NCBI RefSeq assembly: GCF_965223525.1
Contig: NZ_OZ245005.1
Span: 1,426,001 to 1,490,000 of the forward strand
From: Leptofilum sp965223525
GTDB taxonomy: Bacteria; Chloroflexota; Anaerolineae; Promineifilales; Promineifilaceae
Length of the DNA: 64,000 nucleotides
Reading direction: 5' to 3'
This document shows positions 8,358 through 17,038 of this stretch, piece by piece; position 1 is the stretch's first letter; each line of letters opens with the position of its first letter. Below the pieces are notes generated by a model, which was not told the DNA's origin, did no database searches, and worked only from the letters and a program-made list of their open reading frames with translations. The position numbers and the translations under genes are program-made.

Positions 8358-10072
8358 GGCATCGTTCATTGCTCTGGCTGCTGCTGCTGGGCGGCTTACT
8401 GGCTTGTGCAACACAGCCGCTGGCGACGCCAACTTCGACTCCGTTTACGGAACATGCAACAACGCTCCAACCAACGTTGGCGGCAACGGCCGTTGCCATC
8501 CCAACACCTACACAGCAATCAATACCAACCGAGCCAACCGTCGTTACTTCTACCACTTCGCCCTCCCCCACCCCACAGTTGGTGCCTAATTGGGACAATC
8601 CAATTGATGAGGGCATGCGAGCAACGGCCGTAGCCCACAATGCAATTTTTAACCGACTGAACCTTGCCAACAGTGGCCTTTGGCAGTTCGAGTCTGGCAG
8701 CTTTTGGCACCCCATTGCCCTGGAAATGAACGCAACCACCGCCTTTTTGCTCGATGGCGGACGGGTGCTGCGAATCGATTTGATCAATGACATACCGCCC
8801 CAGCCGCTGCTCCAGCCTGGCGATTTTGTGGATGACCTGCTGGTGCAGGAGCCACTTGATTTGGCGTTGGTGGGTGAGACCTTGCTGGTTCTAGACCGCG
8901 CAGGAGATTTATATGCACTCGATTTGGCAACGGGCGGCTGGCAGCTGGAGCGATACGAGCGGGAGATTGGCGAGACCTCCAGCCATTACTTTGTGGCGCT
9001 GGGATATGACACAGCGGGCGGCAGCCAGCGGCTGAGGCTGGAAACGAGCTACAGTTACGCTCACTATTTTTTTGCCGATGGCAGCGAACGGCAATGGTTG
9101 CTGCCAGAGGATGTGCTGCCTGTGGATGTGAGCGGCGTGGGCGACAAGATTTACACGCTGTGGCGCAACCCAGACCGCACCGCCACCGTTGCCCTCTTTC
9201 AGGAGACAGCTCGCTTGACGACCTTTGCTCCCATCTTCACCATGCTTCAGCCGCGCCAGATTGTGGCGACAGAAACGGCCGTCTACATTTTAGACATGGC
9301 TGGGCGACGATTACTCAGCTTGCAGCCGGAGACAGGTGTGGTGCAGGCCGTGTTTCAACTGCCGGGCGTAAGCGCCTTTGCCGCCAACGCGGCGGGCGAC
9401 CAGCTACTGTTTGCGGGTCGTGATCAGCTTTTCTTTTGGCAGCAGCCAGCCAACAGTCGCTTTGTGGCCGGTGGCCCCACCTTGCCCGCGCCGCAGCCGC
9501 ACGATACGGGCGTCTGGAAAACAACCCTCGCCTACGCCTGGCCCATCACTGGCAACTCGGATGATCTGACGCCGCGTGATTTGCAAATGCCGGGTGCGCC
9601 GCGCCACTATCGGCTGGGCATTCACCAGGGTATTGATTTTTATTGGGCCAACGGTACCCCGGTCTACGCAGCGGCTGCTGGCACTGTCATTCGGGCAACC
9701 TTGGATTATGAACGGCCGTCTGAAACTGCCTTCAACTTCCGCCGCGCCGAAAATATTGAGCTGGGTTATACCGCGCCGGAAAACCTCGATTTTTACCGTG
9801 GGATGCAAATCTGGATTTTGCAAGAGGATGGCTTTGTGGCGCGGTACGTCCATTTAAGTGACATCCATTGGCAGATTGAAGAGGGAACGGCCGTAACTGC
9901 CGGACAGCAAATTGGCCTCATTGGCAACACAGGCTCCCCCGCCTCTGTCGTTAGCGAAACCGAGGATGCCCATCTTCATTTTGAGCTGCGGCTAGATGAT
10001 TTTTACTTAGGCCAATTTTTGCGCCCAATCGAAACCCGCGAGCTTTTAGAGCATCTGTTTTCCCCAGATTGA
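8354..10072 (+). CDS. Lipoprotein with C-terminal M23 peptidase domain
   Basis: 572-residue exported lipoprotein. The lipobox LLAC places the modified Cys at 18. A Thr/Pro/Ser-rich linker (about 20-75) follows, then a region of short beta repeats such as LLVLDRAGDLYALDL and AVYILDMAGRRLLSL that looks like a small beta-propeller (about 120-370). The C-terminal M23/LytM-type domain (about 405-560) has the metal motif HQGIDF, the later YVHLSDIH and the HLHFEL pair, so the zinc ligands appear intact. The likely role is cutting or binding cell-wall peptides at the outer face. It is coupled to the upstream DUF123 gene by a 4-bp overlap. Domain identity is firm; the wall substrate is not known. Confidence 0.82.
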   Translation: MRHRSLLWLLLLGGLLACATQPLATPTSTPFTEHATTLQPTLAATAVAIPTPTQQSIPTEPTVVTSTTSPSPTPQLVPNWDNPIDEGMRATAVAHNAIFNRLNLANSGLWQFESGSFWHPIALEMNATTAFLLDGGRVLRIDLINDIPPQPLLQPGDFVDDLLVQEPLDLALVGETLLVLDRAGDLYALDLATGGWQLERYEREIGETSSHYFVALGYDTAGGSQRLRLETSYSYAHYFFADGSERQWLLPEDVLPVDVSGVGDKIYTLWRNPDRTATVALFQETARLTTFAPIFTMLQPRQIVATETAVYILDMAGRRLLSLQPETGVVQAVFQLPGVSAFAANAAGDQLLFAGRDQLFFWQQPANSRFVAGGPTLPAPQPHDTGVWKTTLAYAWPITGNSDDLTPRDLQMPGAPRHYRLGIHQGIDFYWANGTPVYAAAAGTVIRATLDYERPSETAFNFRRAENIELGYTAPENLDFYRGMQIWILQEDGFVARYVHLSDIHWQIEEGTAVTAGQQIGLIGNTGSPASVVSETEDAHLHFELRLDDFYLGQFLRPIETRELLEHLFSPD

Positions 10073-10421
10073 CAAAATTTGCTATAATTGAAGCTGTCTT
10101 TGTAAATTTCCTTAAAGTAAACAAACTTTATATTTTGTGGGATAAAACGATACGTGCAGTCAATCAGTTATCTAAATCTCAACCTTTTCTGCTGCTTTTG
10201 GGCTTTGGACTTTCAACCCAAACGTAGTTGATCTGTTTTCAGCCTGGGCAGGTGGCAATTTGCGGCCAACGACCAGGTTTTTTGTTTTGTAGTAGGAGGT
10301 GCTCATCGAAAAATCCCCGCAACATGTTTTGCCTCGGCGAAAGACCAGACAGGTTTTTCGCAAAAATGATAAATGTATTTAGTTAGGTCTGCGTAAGTTT
10401 TATTGAAGTTAGGAGGAAGTG
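10073..10421. other. Intergenic region upstream of the subtilase gene
   Basis: About 350 bp, AT-rich, without a plausible gene. It ends with a strong ribosome site (aggaggaag at 10411-10419). A TTGACA and a TATAAT occur near 10069-10088 but are only 8 bp apart, so they do not make a promoter. I see no clear terminator for the M23 lipoprotein. Confidence 0.5.
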
Positions 10422-13400
10422 ATGTTAACGTTTTTCAAAAGGCGAAAACTTGGTTTTTTGCTGGTTCTCATTAGCTTAGGCCTTATTGTGATGGCTTCTG
10501 CCGCCTCAGCCAACGACGCAACGCCAACGGCCGTTGCCAACGCTCGCGCCAAAATTCATCCCTATTTATTAGCAGATATTGATGCTGCCCTGGCCGGGTC
10601 TGCACAGCCCAATGGGCCAGCTTTAGCCGCACGCGGTGCTGCCACAAATAATAGCGAACTACAATTTGTGGCTCGGATTGCAGCGGGTGCAGACCTCAGC
10701 AGCTACGCCTCGCAATGGTTTGCCCGCCCCTTTACAGATCCGCTAGGCACAACGGTGGCTGCTGGCTTTGCCTCACCCACCGCCATCCTCAAAATGGCTG
10801 CCGATCCGAACGTAATTACCTTGCGTCGCTCAGAATCGCTGGTTGATGTGCCGCAGCCGCTGGATCCAGATATTGAATCGAACCTCAATAGCAACGTCAC
10901 ACCCGCGCTGAACCTGTCTGGTGAAGCCAGCCCTGGCCCCGCGCCAGAGGGGTGGTACGGTACGACGGGCGCAGTTCATGGCTCGCAAGATGCCTGGGAT
11001 AAAGGGTACACGGGCACGGGCGTCCGCTACATGTCTAACGACTCTGGTGCGGATTATTGCCATCCTGATTTGCATGGCACCTGGGCCTACATTGACGACG
11101 CGTCTTCCCCTTACTACGGCTTGCCGCAGATGTTTGACTCCCTTTCCAGCTACTATGCCGCCTTCGATTACTTCGTTGGCACCACGCTGATTGCGGACGG
11201 GTTGGCTGATTATGCCGATACGTCGGCAACGGCCGCTGGCGACTTCAATTACGCGCCCATTGGTGCTGCCGTAGCCCATGATTACACCGTGCCTGGCACG
11301 AGCCTGAGCGGCGAATACCATTACGGTTCGCACCCAGACAAGGCACTAGCGGCCGTTGCCGATATTCTGAATGGCTCGTTTGGGGATGCAACGGCCGTTT
11401 CTGGTGAGCGTGCGGCCGTTTTGGTGGTAGATGAAAATGTAGCTGGCGTGTACGACACCGTTTACGTAGACCTCAACTACAACTATGACTTTAGCGACGA
11501 TGCCCCGGCACGGCTCACGCGTGACTTTAGCAACCAGGAATCTGCCTGCCTCGATTACGACTTTGACGGGCTGAACGATGTGTCTGGTGGTTTGGTTTAC
11601 TTCATTGCAGATGGCGAAACGGCCGTGCCCACCCTCGATTGGTATTGGGGTGTACCCGGCTCTGCCTACGGCAATGGTGATTTGGTTGCTTTTCATGTGC
11701 AAGACTTCACCGAAGGCGGCGGCACGCACGGCATGGGCACGACCTCCGTGGCCGTTGGCCAGGGGGTTGTAGCCGGTTCCGTGAATTGGGGGCCCGGCGG
11801 TTCGCCCATTGCTGGCTTCCAAGGTCTGGTGGTTGGCCCCGGTAAAGATGTCGCCTCCACCCAAAATGGCGACTTTTACCTGACACCCTTTATAGAAGAT
11901 GCTTACGTGTACGCTGGTCTCGGCTACGATGGCATTTCAGGAACTGGCGATGATATTCAGATTGTTAGCAACTCCTGGGGTTCCAGCGGCACCGACAACG
12001 ACGGGCTAGATTACGAGTCCCGACTAATTGATGTTGTGAATCGCTCATTTGCGCCGAATACAGCTTTGCTGTTCTCAACTGGGAACGGTGCGGCTGGCTA
12101 TGGTACATCTGCACCACCATCCCCAGCCAGCGGCATCTCTGTTGGCGCGTCCACGCTCTACGGAACAATTGGCATCTTTGAGGCCATCGCGTCGGCAGAC
12201 CAAATTGTGGGCGGCGATATCATCTCCTGGTCCAATCGTGGCCCAGGAGCGCGCAATGTAACTGGGGTAGATGTGGTTGCCACGGGTGCGTTTGGCACAG
12301 GGTCTCTCTCCCTGAACGGCGTTTTGTGGGGAGCTATTGCCACCGATAACTTCGGCGGCACCTCCATGGCCGCGCCAGTTGCGGCGGGCAATCTCGCCCT
12401 CATGTACCAGGCCTGGTACGACCAATTTGGCACATGGCCCACGTTCGAGCAGGCTCGAACGCTCGTCATGAACTCGGCCACCAATACTGAGCATGATGTT
12501 TGGTCACAGGGCGCGGGTTTGGTCAATGCTGATCTGGGTACCGATTTGGCTGGTGGGCATGGCGGATTGTTTGTCTCCCCAGCAAGTTGGTCTGCTGGTG
12601 ATTACCGAGGCGTGGAATACGGTGCATTTGCCCACATCATGCAACCCGGTGGGCAGGATGTCCAATCCTTTACCGTGACAAATGTGAGTGACCACCGCAT
12701 GACCGTGCGCGTCACCACGGAAACCCATGTTCAAATCGGCTCTGACGATTTATCCTTCACCTCGCTAGATCAGTCGCTGGATCACGGTTCATTCACCACA
12801 CCAGACTACGCCTTCCGCGTTGATCCGCTCATTCCGGCTGGTACCGATCTGATGATGGCGCGGCTAACGAAGCCATATGATCAGTTCGATCCAAACGAAG
12901 ATCTGTTTGAGCCGTTTAACAATTGGCGCGTTCACATTCAGGATTGGACCGATCTGGATGGCGATGGCTACTTATGGGAAGATACCAACGGCAACGGCAA
13001 AGCAGATATTGGCGAAGTAGACACAGGCGAACATCTTCGTTTTACCTATGGCTACAATGCGGGGCCGACGCAACAAGCCCGTGTGGCCAATCCGCTGGAA
13101 CGGATGACCGACGGCATTTATGTGACGTTGCGTCATCGCAATCAAGTTGTGGAAGTGCCGCAGACGGATTTGGGGCTGGAAGTTTCTTACTGGCAGCTAC
13201 AAAACTGGGAGTGGGCACGGCCAACCCGCAGTGCCTTTAGCTTGGCTCCTGGCGAAACGCGCAGCTTTGACGTGACTATCGGGGTGCCGGATGGCACACC
13301 TTACGGTATGTATCAAGGCTCTGTCAATTTGCACTTTGGTGGCGAAGAGGTGGTTGTTCCCGTGACGGTAGCGGTAGCTGCCTCTGGTACCTCGTTTAGT

Positions 13401-14528
13401 TTTGGTCAGGCAAATGCGCCAGACGGCCGTTCCGCAGCCATCCTAGACGTGCCCATGCTGTACGACAACGATACCGTCTTTGGCTACACCGACTACACTT
13501 GGCGGGCTGAATCTGGTGATTGGCGCTTCTTCTGGACAGACGTAGATGGTGCAGCGTTGCCAGAAGATGGCACTTCTTACCTGGTTGTAGATAACAGTTG
13601 GGCAGGTGAGGGCACAGACATTGACACCATTATCCTTGGCCCGACGGAAGATTGTGTGAGCAACGGCGTTGGCTGTGATGGCTTACTGAGTGGCTACCCC
13701 GGCTCTGCTTTCTATGGGCCGTACACCTTGTCTGAGGTGGGTCGCAGCAACTATGGCTATATTGGAAGCGGCCGTTGGCTGTACGATACGTCCACCGGCG
13801 GGCCACGCGAAATCGTCGCGGCTCCCGTGCAGGATGGTTTACACGGTATCTTCTTCCATCAGGTGCGGGTAGATGGCAGCAGTTTGGATGAACCGTTTGG
13901 CGGGTCTGTTGGCCTGGTGAACCTCGATCCGGGTGCGATTGTCTCCTCCGCAGCGGCTGGTCCAGGCTCCACGAGCCTCACCATCAGCAGCGAGCTGGAT
14001 ATGGGTGGCTTTGTGGCGCAAGGCTTTGGCCTGGGTGGGCCCGTCACCACGACGGAAGACATCTTGCAGGATGATCCAAACGATCCATCTACGGCATCCT
14101 TCGTGACCACAGTTGATATTGCTAATGGCGCACTGTTGGAGGTTTCCACCTGCTGCACTGTCGGTTCGGATATCGATCTGTTCGTCTATGACCCATCCGG
14201 TGCGCTGGTTGCGTCGTCAACCACAGCGACGGACGTGGAAAACGTTGCTATCTTCTTCCCAGAGGACGGGACGTATACCGTGGCGGTACACGGCTGGAGC
14301 GTCCCCGGCGGGGCTGACACCTTTGAGCTGACGATTAACGTGGTTCAAGGCACCGATTTGTCGGTGAGCAACCTGCCATCCTCCATTCCGGCGGGCGGCT
14401 CGGCCACCATTGACGTGAATTGGGACACAACGGGCTTTGCTTCTGGCACGTACTCTGGCCTGATTTTGATGGGGCCGGCGGAGGCACCTGGCTTGTTGCA
14501 AGTTTCGGTGGAGATTACGGTGCCGTAA
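10422..14528 (+). CDS. Secreted S8 (subtilisin-like) serine peptidase, 1,368 residues
   Basis: Signal peptide: basic MLTFFKRRK, a hydrophobic core and a cut near ASA-ND. The subtilase catalytic residues are visible as Asp207 in SNDSGAD followed by HPDL, His436 in GGTHGMGT and Ser648 in FGGTSMAAP, with the oxyanion Asn in FSTGNGA. The 229-residue gap between Asp and His is far longer than usual and includes a Ca-like DLNYNYDFSDD segment and an inserted beta domain. After the catalytic domain come fibronectin/Ig-like beta domains, a DxDxDG-type segment (DLDGDGYLWEDTNGNGKAD) and, at about 1225-1325, a pre-peptidase C-terminal (PPC)-like domain (DIDLFVYDPSG...GTYTVAVHG). The start at 10422 directly follows aggaggaag. 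It is a single-gene unit closed by a terminator. Probable extracellular protein degradation. Confidence 0.88.
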   Translation: MLTFFKRRKLGFLLVLISLGLIVMASAASANDATPTAVANARAKIHPYLLADIDAALAGSAQPNGPALAARGAATNNSELQFVARIAAGADLSSYASQWFARPFTDPLGTTVAAGFASPTAILKMAADPNVITLRRSESLVDVPQPLDPDIESNLNSNVTPALNLSGEASPGPAPEGWYGTTGAVHGSQDAWDKGYTGTGVRYMSNDSGADYCHPDLHGTWAYIDDASSPYYGLPQMFDSLSSYYAAFDYFVGTTLIADGLADYADTSATAAGDFNYAPIGAAVAHDYTVPGTSLSGEYHYGSHPDKALAAVADILNGSFGDATAVSGERAAVLVVDENVAGVYDTVYVDLNYNYDFSDDAPARLTRDFSNQESACLDYDFDGLNDVSGGLVYFIADGETAVPTLDWYWGVPGSAYGNGDLVAFHVQDFTEGGGTHGMGTTSVAVGQGVVAGSVNWGPGGSPIAGFQGLVVGPGKDVASTQNGDFYLTPFIEDAYVYAGLGYDGISGTGDDIQIVSNSWGSSGTDNDGLDYESRLIDVVNRSFAPNTALLFSTGNGAAGYGTSAPPSPASGISVGASTLYGTIGIFEAIASADQIVGGDIISWSNRGPGARNVTGVDVVATGAFGTGSLSLNGVLWGAIATDNFGGTSMAAPVAAGNLALMYQAWYDQFGTWPTFEQARTLVMNSATNTEHDVWSQGAGLVNADLGTDLAGGHGGLFVSPASWSAGDYRGVEYGAFAHIMQPGGQDVQSFTVTNVSDHRMTVRVTTETHVQIGSDDLSFTSLDQSLDHGSFTTPDYAFRVDPLIPAGTDLMMARLTKPYDQFDPNEDLFEPFNNWRVHIQDWTDLDGDGYLWEDTNGNGKADIGEVDTGEHLRFTYGYNAGPTQQARVANPLERMTDGIYVTLRHRNQVVEVPQTDLGLEVSYWQLQNWEWARPTRSAFSLAPGETRSFDVTIGVPDGTPYGMYQGSVNLHFGGEEVVVPVTVAVAASGTSFSFGQANAPDGRSAAILDVPMLYDNDTVFGYTDYTWRAESGDWRFFWTDVDGAALPEDGTSYLVVDNSWAGEGTDIDTIILGPTEDCVSNGVGCDGLLSGYPGSAFYGPYTLSEVGRSNYGYIGSGRWLYDTSTGGPREIVAAPVQDGLHGIFFHQVRVDGSSLDEPFGGSVGLVNLDPGAIVSSAAAGPGSTSLTISSELDMGGFVAQGFGLGGPVTTTEDILQDDPNDPSTASFVTTVDIANGALLEVSTCCTVGSDIDLFVYDPSGALVASSTTATDVENVAIFFPEDGTYTVAVHGWSVPGGADTFELTINVVQGTDLSVSNLPSSIPAGGSATIDVNWDTTGFASGTYSGLILMGPAEAPGLLQVSVEITVP

Positions 14529-14547
14529 TTGGCAATTGAGTAACTCA

Positions 14548-14645
14548 TGTTACGCAGCGTAGATTTCAAAAGTCTGGTATCGCTCTGGCAAATAGCGGAA
14601 CTACCTGCAAGACTTTTGAAATCTTTTCACTGGAAGTGCGTAACA
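14548..14645. repeat. Composite inverted repeat after the subtilase gene
   Basis: Outer arms tgttacgca (14548-14556) and tgcgtaaca (14637-14645) enclose inner 14-bp perfect arms 14562-14575 and 14610-14623 (gatttcaaaagtct). The ends continue imperfectly into actca/tgagt. It resembles a small folded mobile cassette (MITE-like) or a processing hairpin. No U-tract is present. Confidence 0.65.
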
Positions 14646-14692
14646 TCAGTGAGTAATTAGTAATTGGGCAATTTATTTGCCTGGTTTAGTGG

Positions 14693-14727
14693 CCGGAGCG
14701 CATGAAGAAATGCGCTCCGGTTTTTTT
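14693..14727 (+). terminator. Rho-independent terminator
   Basis: Perfect 10-bp GC-rich stem ccggagcgca / tgcgctccgg (14693-14702 and 14711-14720) with an 8-base loop and seven T residues. It closes the S8 peptidase transcript. Confidence 0.9.
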
Positions 14728-14741
14728 GTTGGTAAAGGTAA

Positions 14742-14807
14742 AGGGGCAAGGCGTTTGGATGCGTGTTGGTGCGTTTTTCGTGGATGTGTGCCAAACGCCT
14801 CGCCCCT
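14742..14807. repeat. Inverted repeat of the aggggc...gcccct type
   Basis: Arms 14742-14758 and 14791-14807 are 17 bp with one mismatch (aggggcaaggcgtttgg against ccaaacgcctcgcccct). It lies just before the MutS-like gene. The ends resemble those of the repeats at 22322-22378 and 26189-26262. Confidence 0.65.
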
Positions 14808-14823
14808 ACTATAATCTGCATTG

Positions 14824-16671
14824 ATGGATGAAAAAGCGCATCGCCTTCAACTTTTGCAGCACCAGCAGGCTCGTTTGGGTCGCCGACTGGCGGCTTTGCA
14901 GCAGCGGGGCGATCAGTTGTCTCGCTGGCGGCTGATTTTGTTTGTGGGGGCGTTTGTGCTGGGCGGGGTGGCGTTTTTGCAATGGGGGCCAGTGGTGTGG
15001 TTGGTGAGCACGGCCGTTCTGCTCATCCCTTTCATCATCAGCGTCATCATCCACAGGGGTGTGGATACGGCCGTTACCCGGTTCACCCTCTGGCAGCAAA
15101 TGAAACAAACCGACGTGGCTCGCATGTCGCTGGACTGGACGGCAATGCCTGCTGCCAAATCGTTCCCCGTTCCGGCGGACCATCCTTTTGCGGTAGACAT
15201 TGACTTGGTGGGTGAATTTTCGATCCATCGGCTGCTGGACACGGCCGTTTCCCAAGAAGGCAGTGAGCGATTGCACCAATGGCTGCTGGAAGCAAAGCCA
15301 GAACGTGAGCAAGTGCTGGCACGGCAGCAGCTGGTTCGGGAACTCGCTTCACAAACACCCTTTCGACAGCGGCTGTGGCTGCAGGCAAGCCTGGCAATTG
15401 GGGAAGAAGATAGCGGACAGTGGGCGGGGCAGGCGTTGCTGGATTGGCTGCAAAAAGATGCGGGTGGTCGGTCATTACGGCCGTTGCTCATCGGCTTGTC
15501 TGCGTTGGCGGTAGTGAACTGGCTGCTTTTTGCAGGAACCCAATTTTGGGGCTGGCCGCCACTGTGGATTGGCTCCATTTTGCTGTACGGGGCGCTGTTC
15601 ATGACGCTAGGGTTTCAGCGGACGGAAACCTTGTTTAGCGACGTGTTGTTCCTGACGGATCGGCTGCGCGTGCTGAACAGAGTATTTGCTTTTTTGGAGC
15701 GCTGGCGGTTTGGCAAGATGCCCCACACAGCGCAACTGTGTGATTCTTTTTTGGTGGCGGAGGAACGGCCGTCTACCCACATCCAAAATGTGCAGCGCGT
15801 GGTGGCTGGGGTGGGGCTGCGCCAAAATTGGCTGTTGGGCTTTGTGTTCAATGTGCTGGTTCCCTGGGACGTTTACTTTGCCTATCGTTTGGATCAATGC
15901 CGTGCCGATTTGGCCGTACGGCTACCCCGCTGGCTAGACATCTGGTTTGAGCTGGAAGCGGCCAGCAGCCTGGCTACCTTTGCCTGGCTAAATGTGGGGG
16001 AGTGCGCTTGGCCCGCGTTGGCAGATGTGCCATCGCCAGAATTAACGGCAACCAGTTTGGGGCATCCGCTCATCGCCAGCCCGCAGCGCGTTTGCAACGA
16101 TTTGCATCTGGATGCCCAGCAATCTATTTACTTGATTACCGGCTCCAACATGGCCGGAAAAAGTTCCTTTTTACGCACGATTGGGGTCAATTTGGCATTG
16201 GCCTATGCAGGTGGCCCAGTGGTGGCGCAAACGTTCCGTGCCAGTTGGCTGCGCCTGTTTGCCACCATTCGCGTGGCGGATTCGCTGAATGATGGCTTCT
16301 CGTTTTTTTATGCGGAAGTGCGGCGGCTGTCGCAACTGCTTACTGCGTTGAATGATGAAGGGGAACGGCCGTTGCTCTTCCTGATAGACGAAATTTTCCG
16401 AGGCACCAACAATCGTGAGCGACTCATCGGTAGCCGGGCGTACATCCAGGCATTGGCACAGGGCAACGGCCTGGGGACAATTGCCACCCACGATTTGGAG
16501 CTGGTACAGCTTGCAGAAACGGCCGCAAAACTAACAAATGTGCATTTTCGGGATGATGTGGTGGACGGCCGTATGGTATTCGATTACAAGCTGCATCCTG
16601 GCCCATGCCCCACCACCAACGCCCTCAAAATTATGGCTTTGGCTGGTTTGCCAATTGAGCCACAAAGCTAG
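14824..16671 (+). CDS. Membrane-associated MutS-family ATPase
   Basis: 615-residue protein with a MutS-type ATPase at its C-terminus. It has Walker A GSNMAGKSSFLRTIG (about 440-454), the following ATIRVADSLNDGFSFFYAEV, Walker B LLFLIDEIFRGTN (about 519-531) with RERLIGSR, and the TIATHDLEL switch. The N-terminal mismatch-recognition domain is absent. Two hydrophobic hairpins are present instead, at about 38-78 and 220-262, together with MutS core-like helices. This is the MutS-related group with unknown role, not mismatch-repair MutS. The ATG at 14824 is preferred over a TTG one codon earlier. It is a single gene with no partner. Possible roles are DNA junction handling at the membrane, or a non-repair mechanical ATPase; both are speculation. 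Confidence 0.8.
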   Translation: MDEKAHRLQLLQHQQARLGRRLAALQQRGDQLSRWRLILFVGAFVLGGVAFLQWGPVVWLVSTAVLLIPFIISVIIHRGVDTAVTRFTLWQQMKQTDVARMSLDWTAMPAAKSFPVPADHPFAVDIDLVGEFSIHRLLDTAVSQEGSERLHQWLLEAKPEREQVLARQQLVRELASQTPFRQRLWLQASLAIGEEDSGQWAGQALLDWLQKDAGGRSLRPLLIGLSALAVVNWLLFAGTQFWGWPPLWIGSILLYGALFMTLGFQRTETLFSDVLFLTDRLRVLNRVFAFLERWRFGKMPHTAQLCDSFLVAEERPSTHIQNVQRVVAGVGLRQNWLLGFVFNVLVPWDVYFAYRLDQCRADLAVRLPRWLDIWFELEAASSLATFAWLNVGECAWPALADVPSPELTATSLGHPLIASPQRVCNDLHLDAQQSIYLITGSNMAGKSSFLRTIGVNLALAYAGGPVVAQTFRASWLRLFATIRVADSLNDGFSFFYAEVRRLSQLLTALNDEGERPLLFLIDEIFRGTNNRERLIGSRAYIQALAQGNGLGTIATHDLELVQLAETAAKLTNVHFRDDVVDGRMVFDYKLHPGPCPTTNALKIMALAGLPIEPQS

Positions 16672-17038
16672 ATGTTAACCGACTTTTCACTGAAACACAT
16701 CCACATTTTCACGAAGCAATTCGTGCCTGATTGTTATACTCAATTTATTGTCCTGCGGAATCCCAAAATAGAAGAAATGAGTTGTTCAAATAGTGTGATA
16801 AAGCATAAAATTGTCATTAAAGGGTAATGTATATCGTAAGTAATCGGCCGTATGCTTACGCAAGATGGCAATTAATCTCTTTTGTCGTTTGTGCTTAATT
16901 CAAAACCGCGGCGATGCTGTCTTTGCAATTCCTAACATCTGGTGGAGCCACAACTGAATATTTATCCTAATTAGCCAAGATTGGCAGTAGCGACAGGGCA
17001 AATTTTCTTTCCCTGCGTCTTGGTCCGAGAAATAAGGT
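16672..17038. other. Intergenic region upstream of the C25-like gene
   Basis: 367 bp without a plausible gene. AT-rich up to about 16900, more mixed afterwards. A short hairpin cagggcaaa...tttccctg lies just upstream of the start (about 16996-17015). I see no promoter that satisfies spacing, and no terminator for the MutS-like gene. Confidence 0.5.

Noticed and set aside
10069..10088. TTGACA and TATAAT close together after the M23 lipoprotein gene
   Set aside because: They are separated by only 8 bp and overlap the stop codon, so they cannot be a -35/-10 pair.
14548..14645. Insertion sequence or integron attC site
   Set aside because: No transposase or integrase is present in the window and no target duplication can be shown; it is listed only as an inverted repeat.
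16990..17038. Possible c-di-GMP riboswitch (cagggcaaa word) before the C25-like gene
   Set aside because: The conserved core and second helix of GEMM are absent; only a short hairpin remains.
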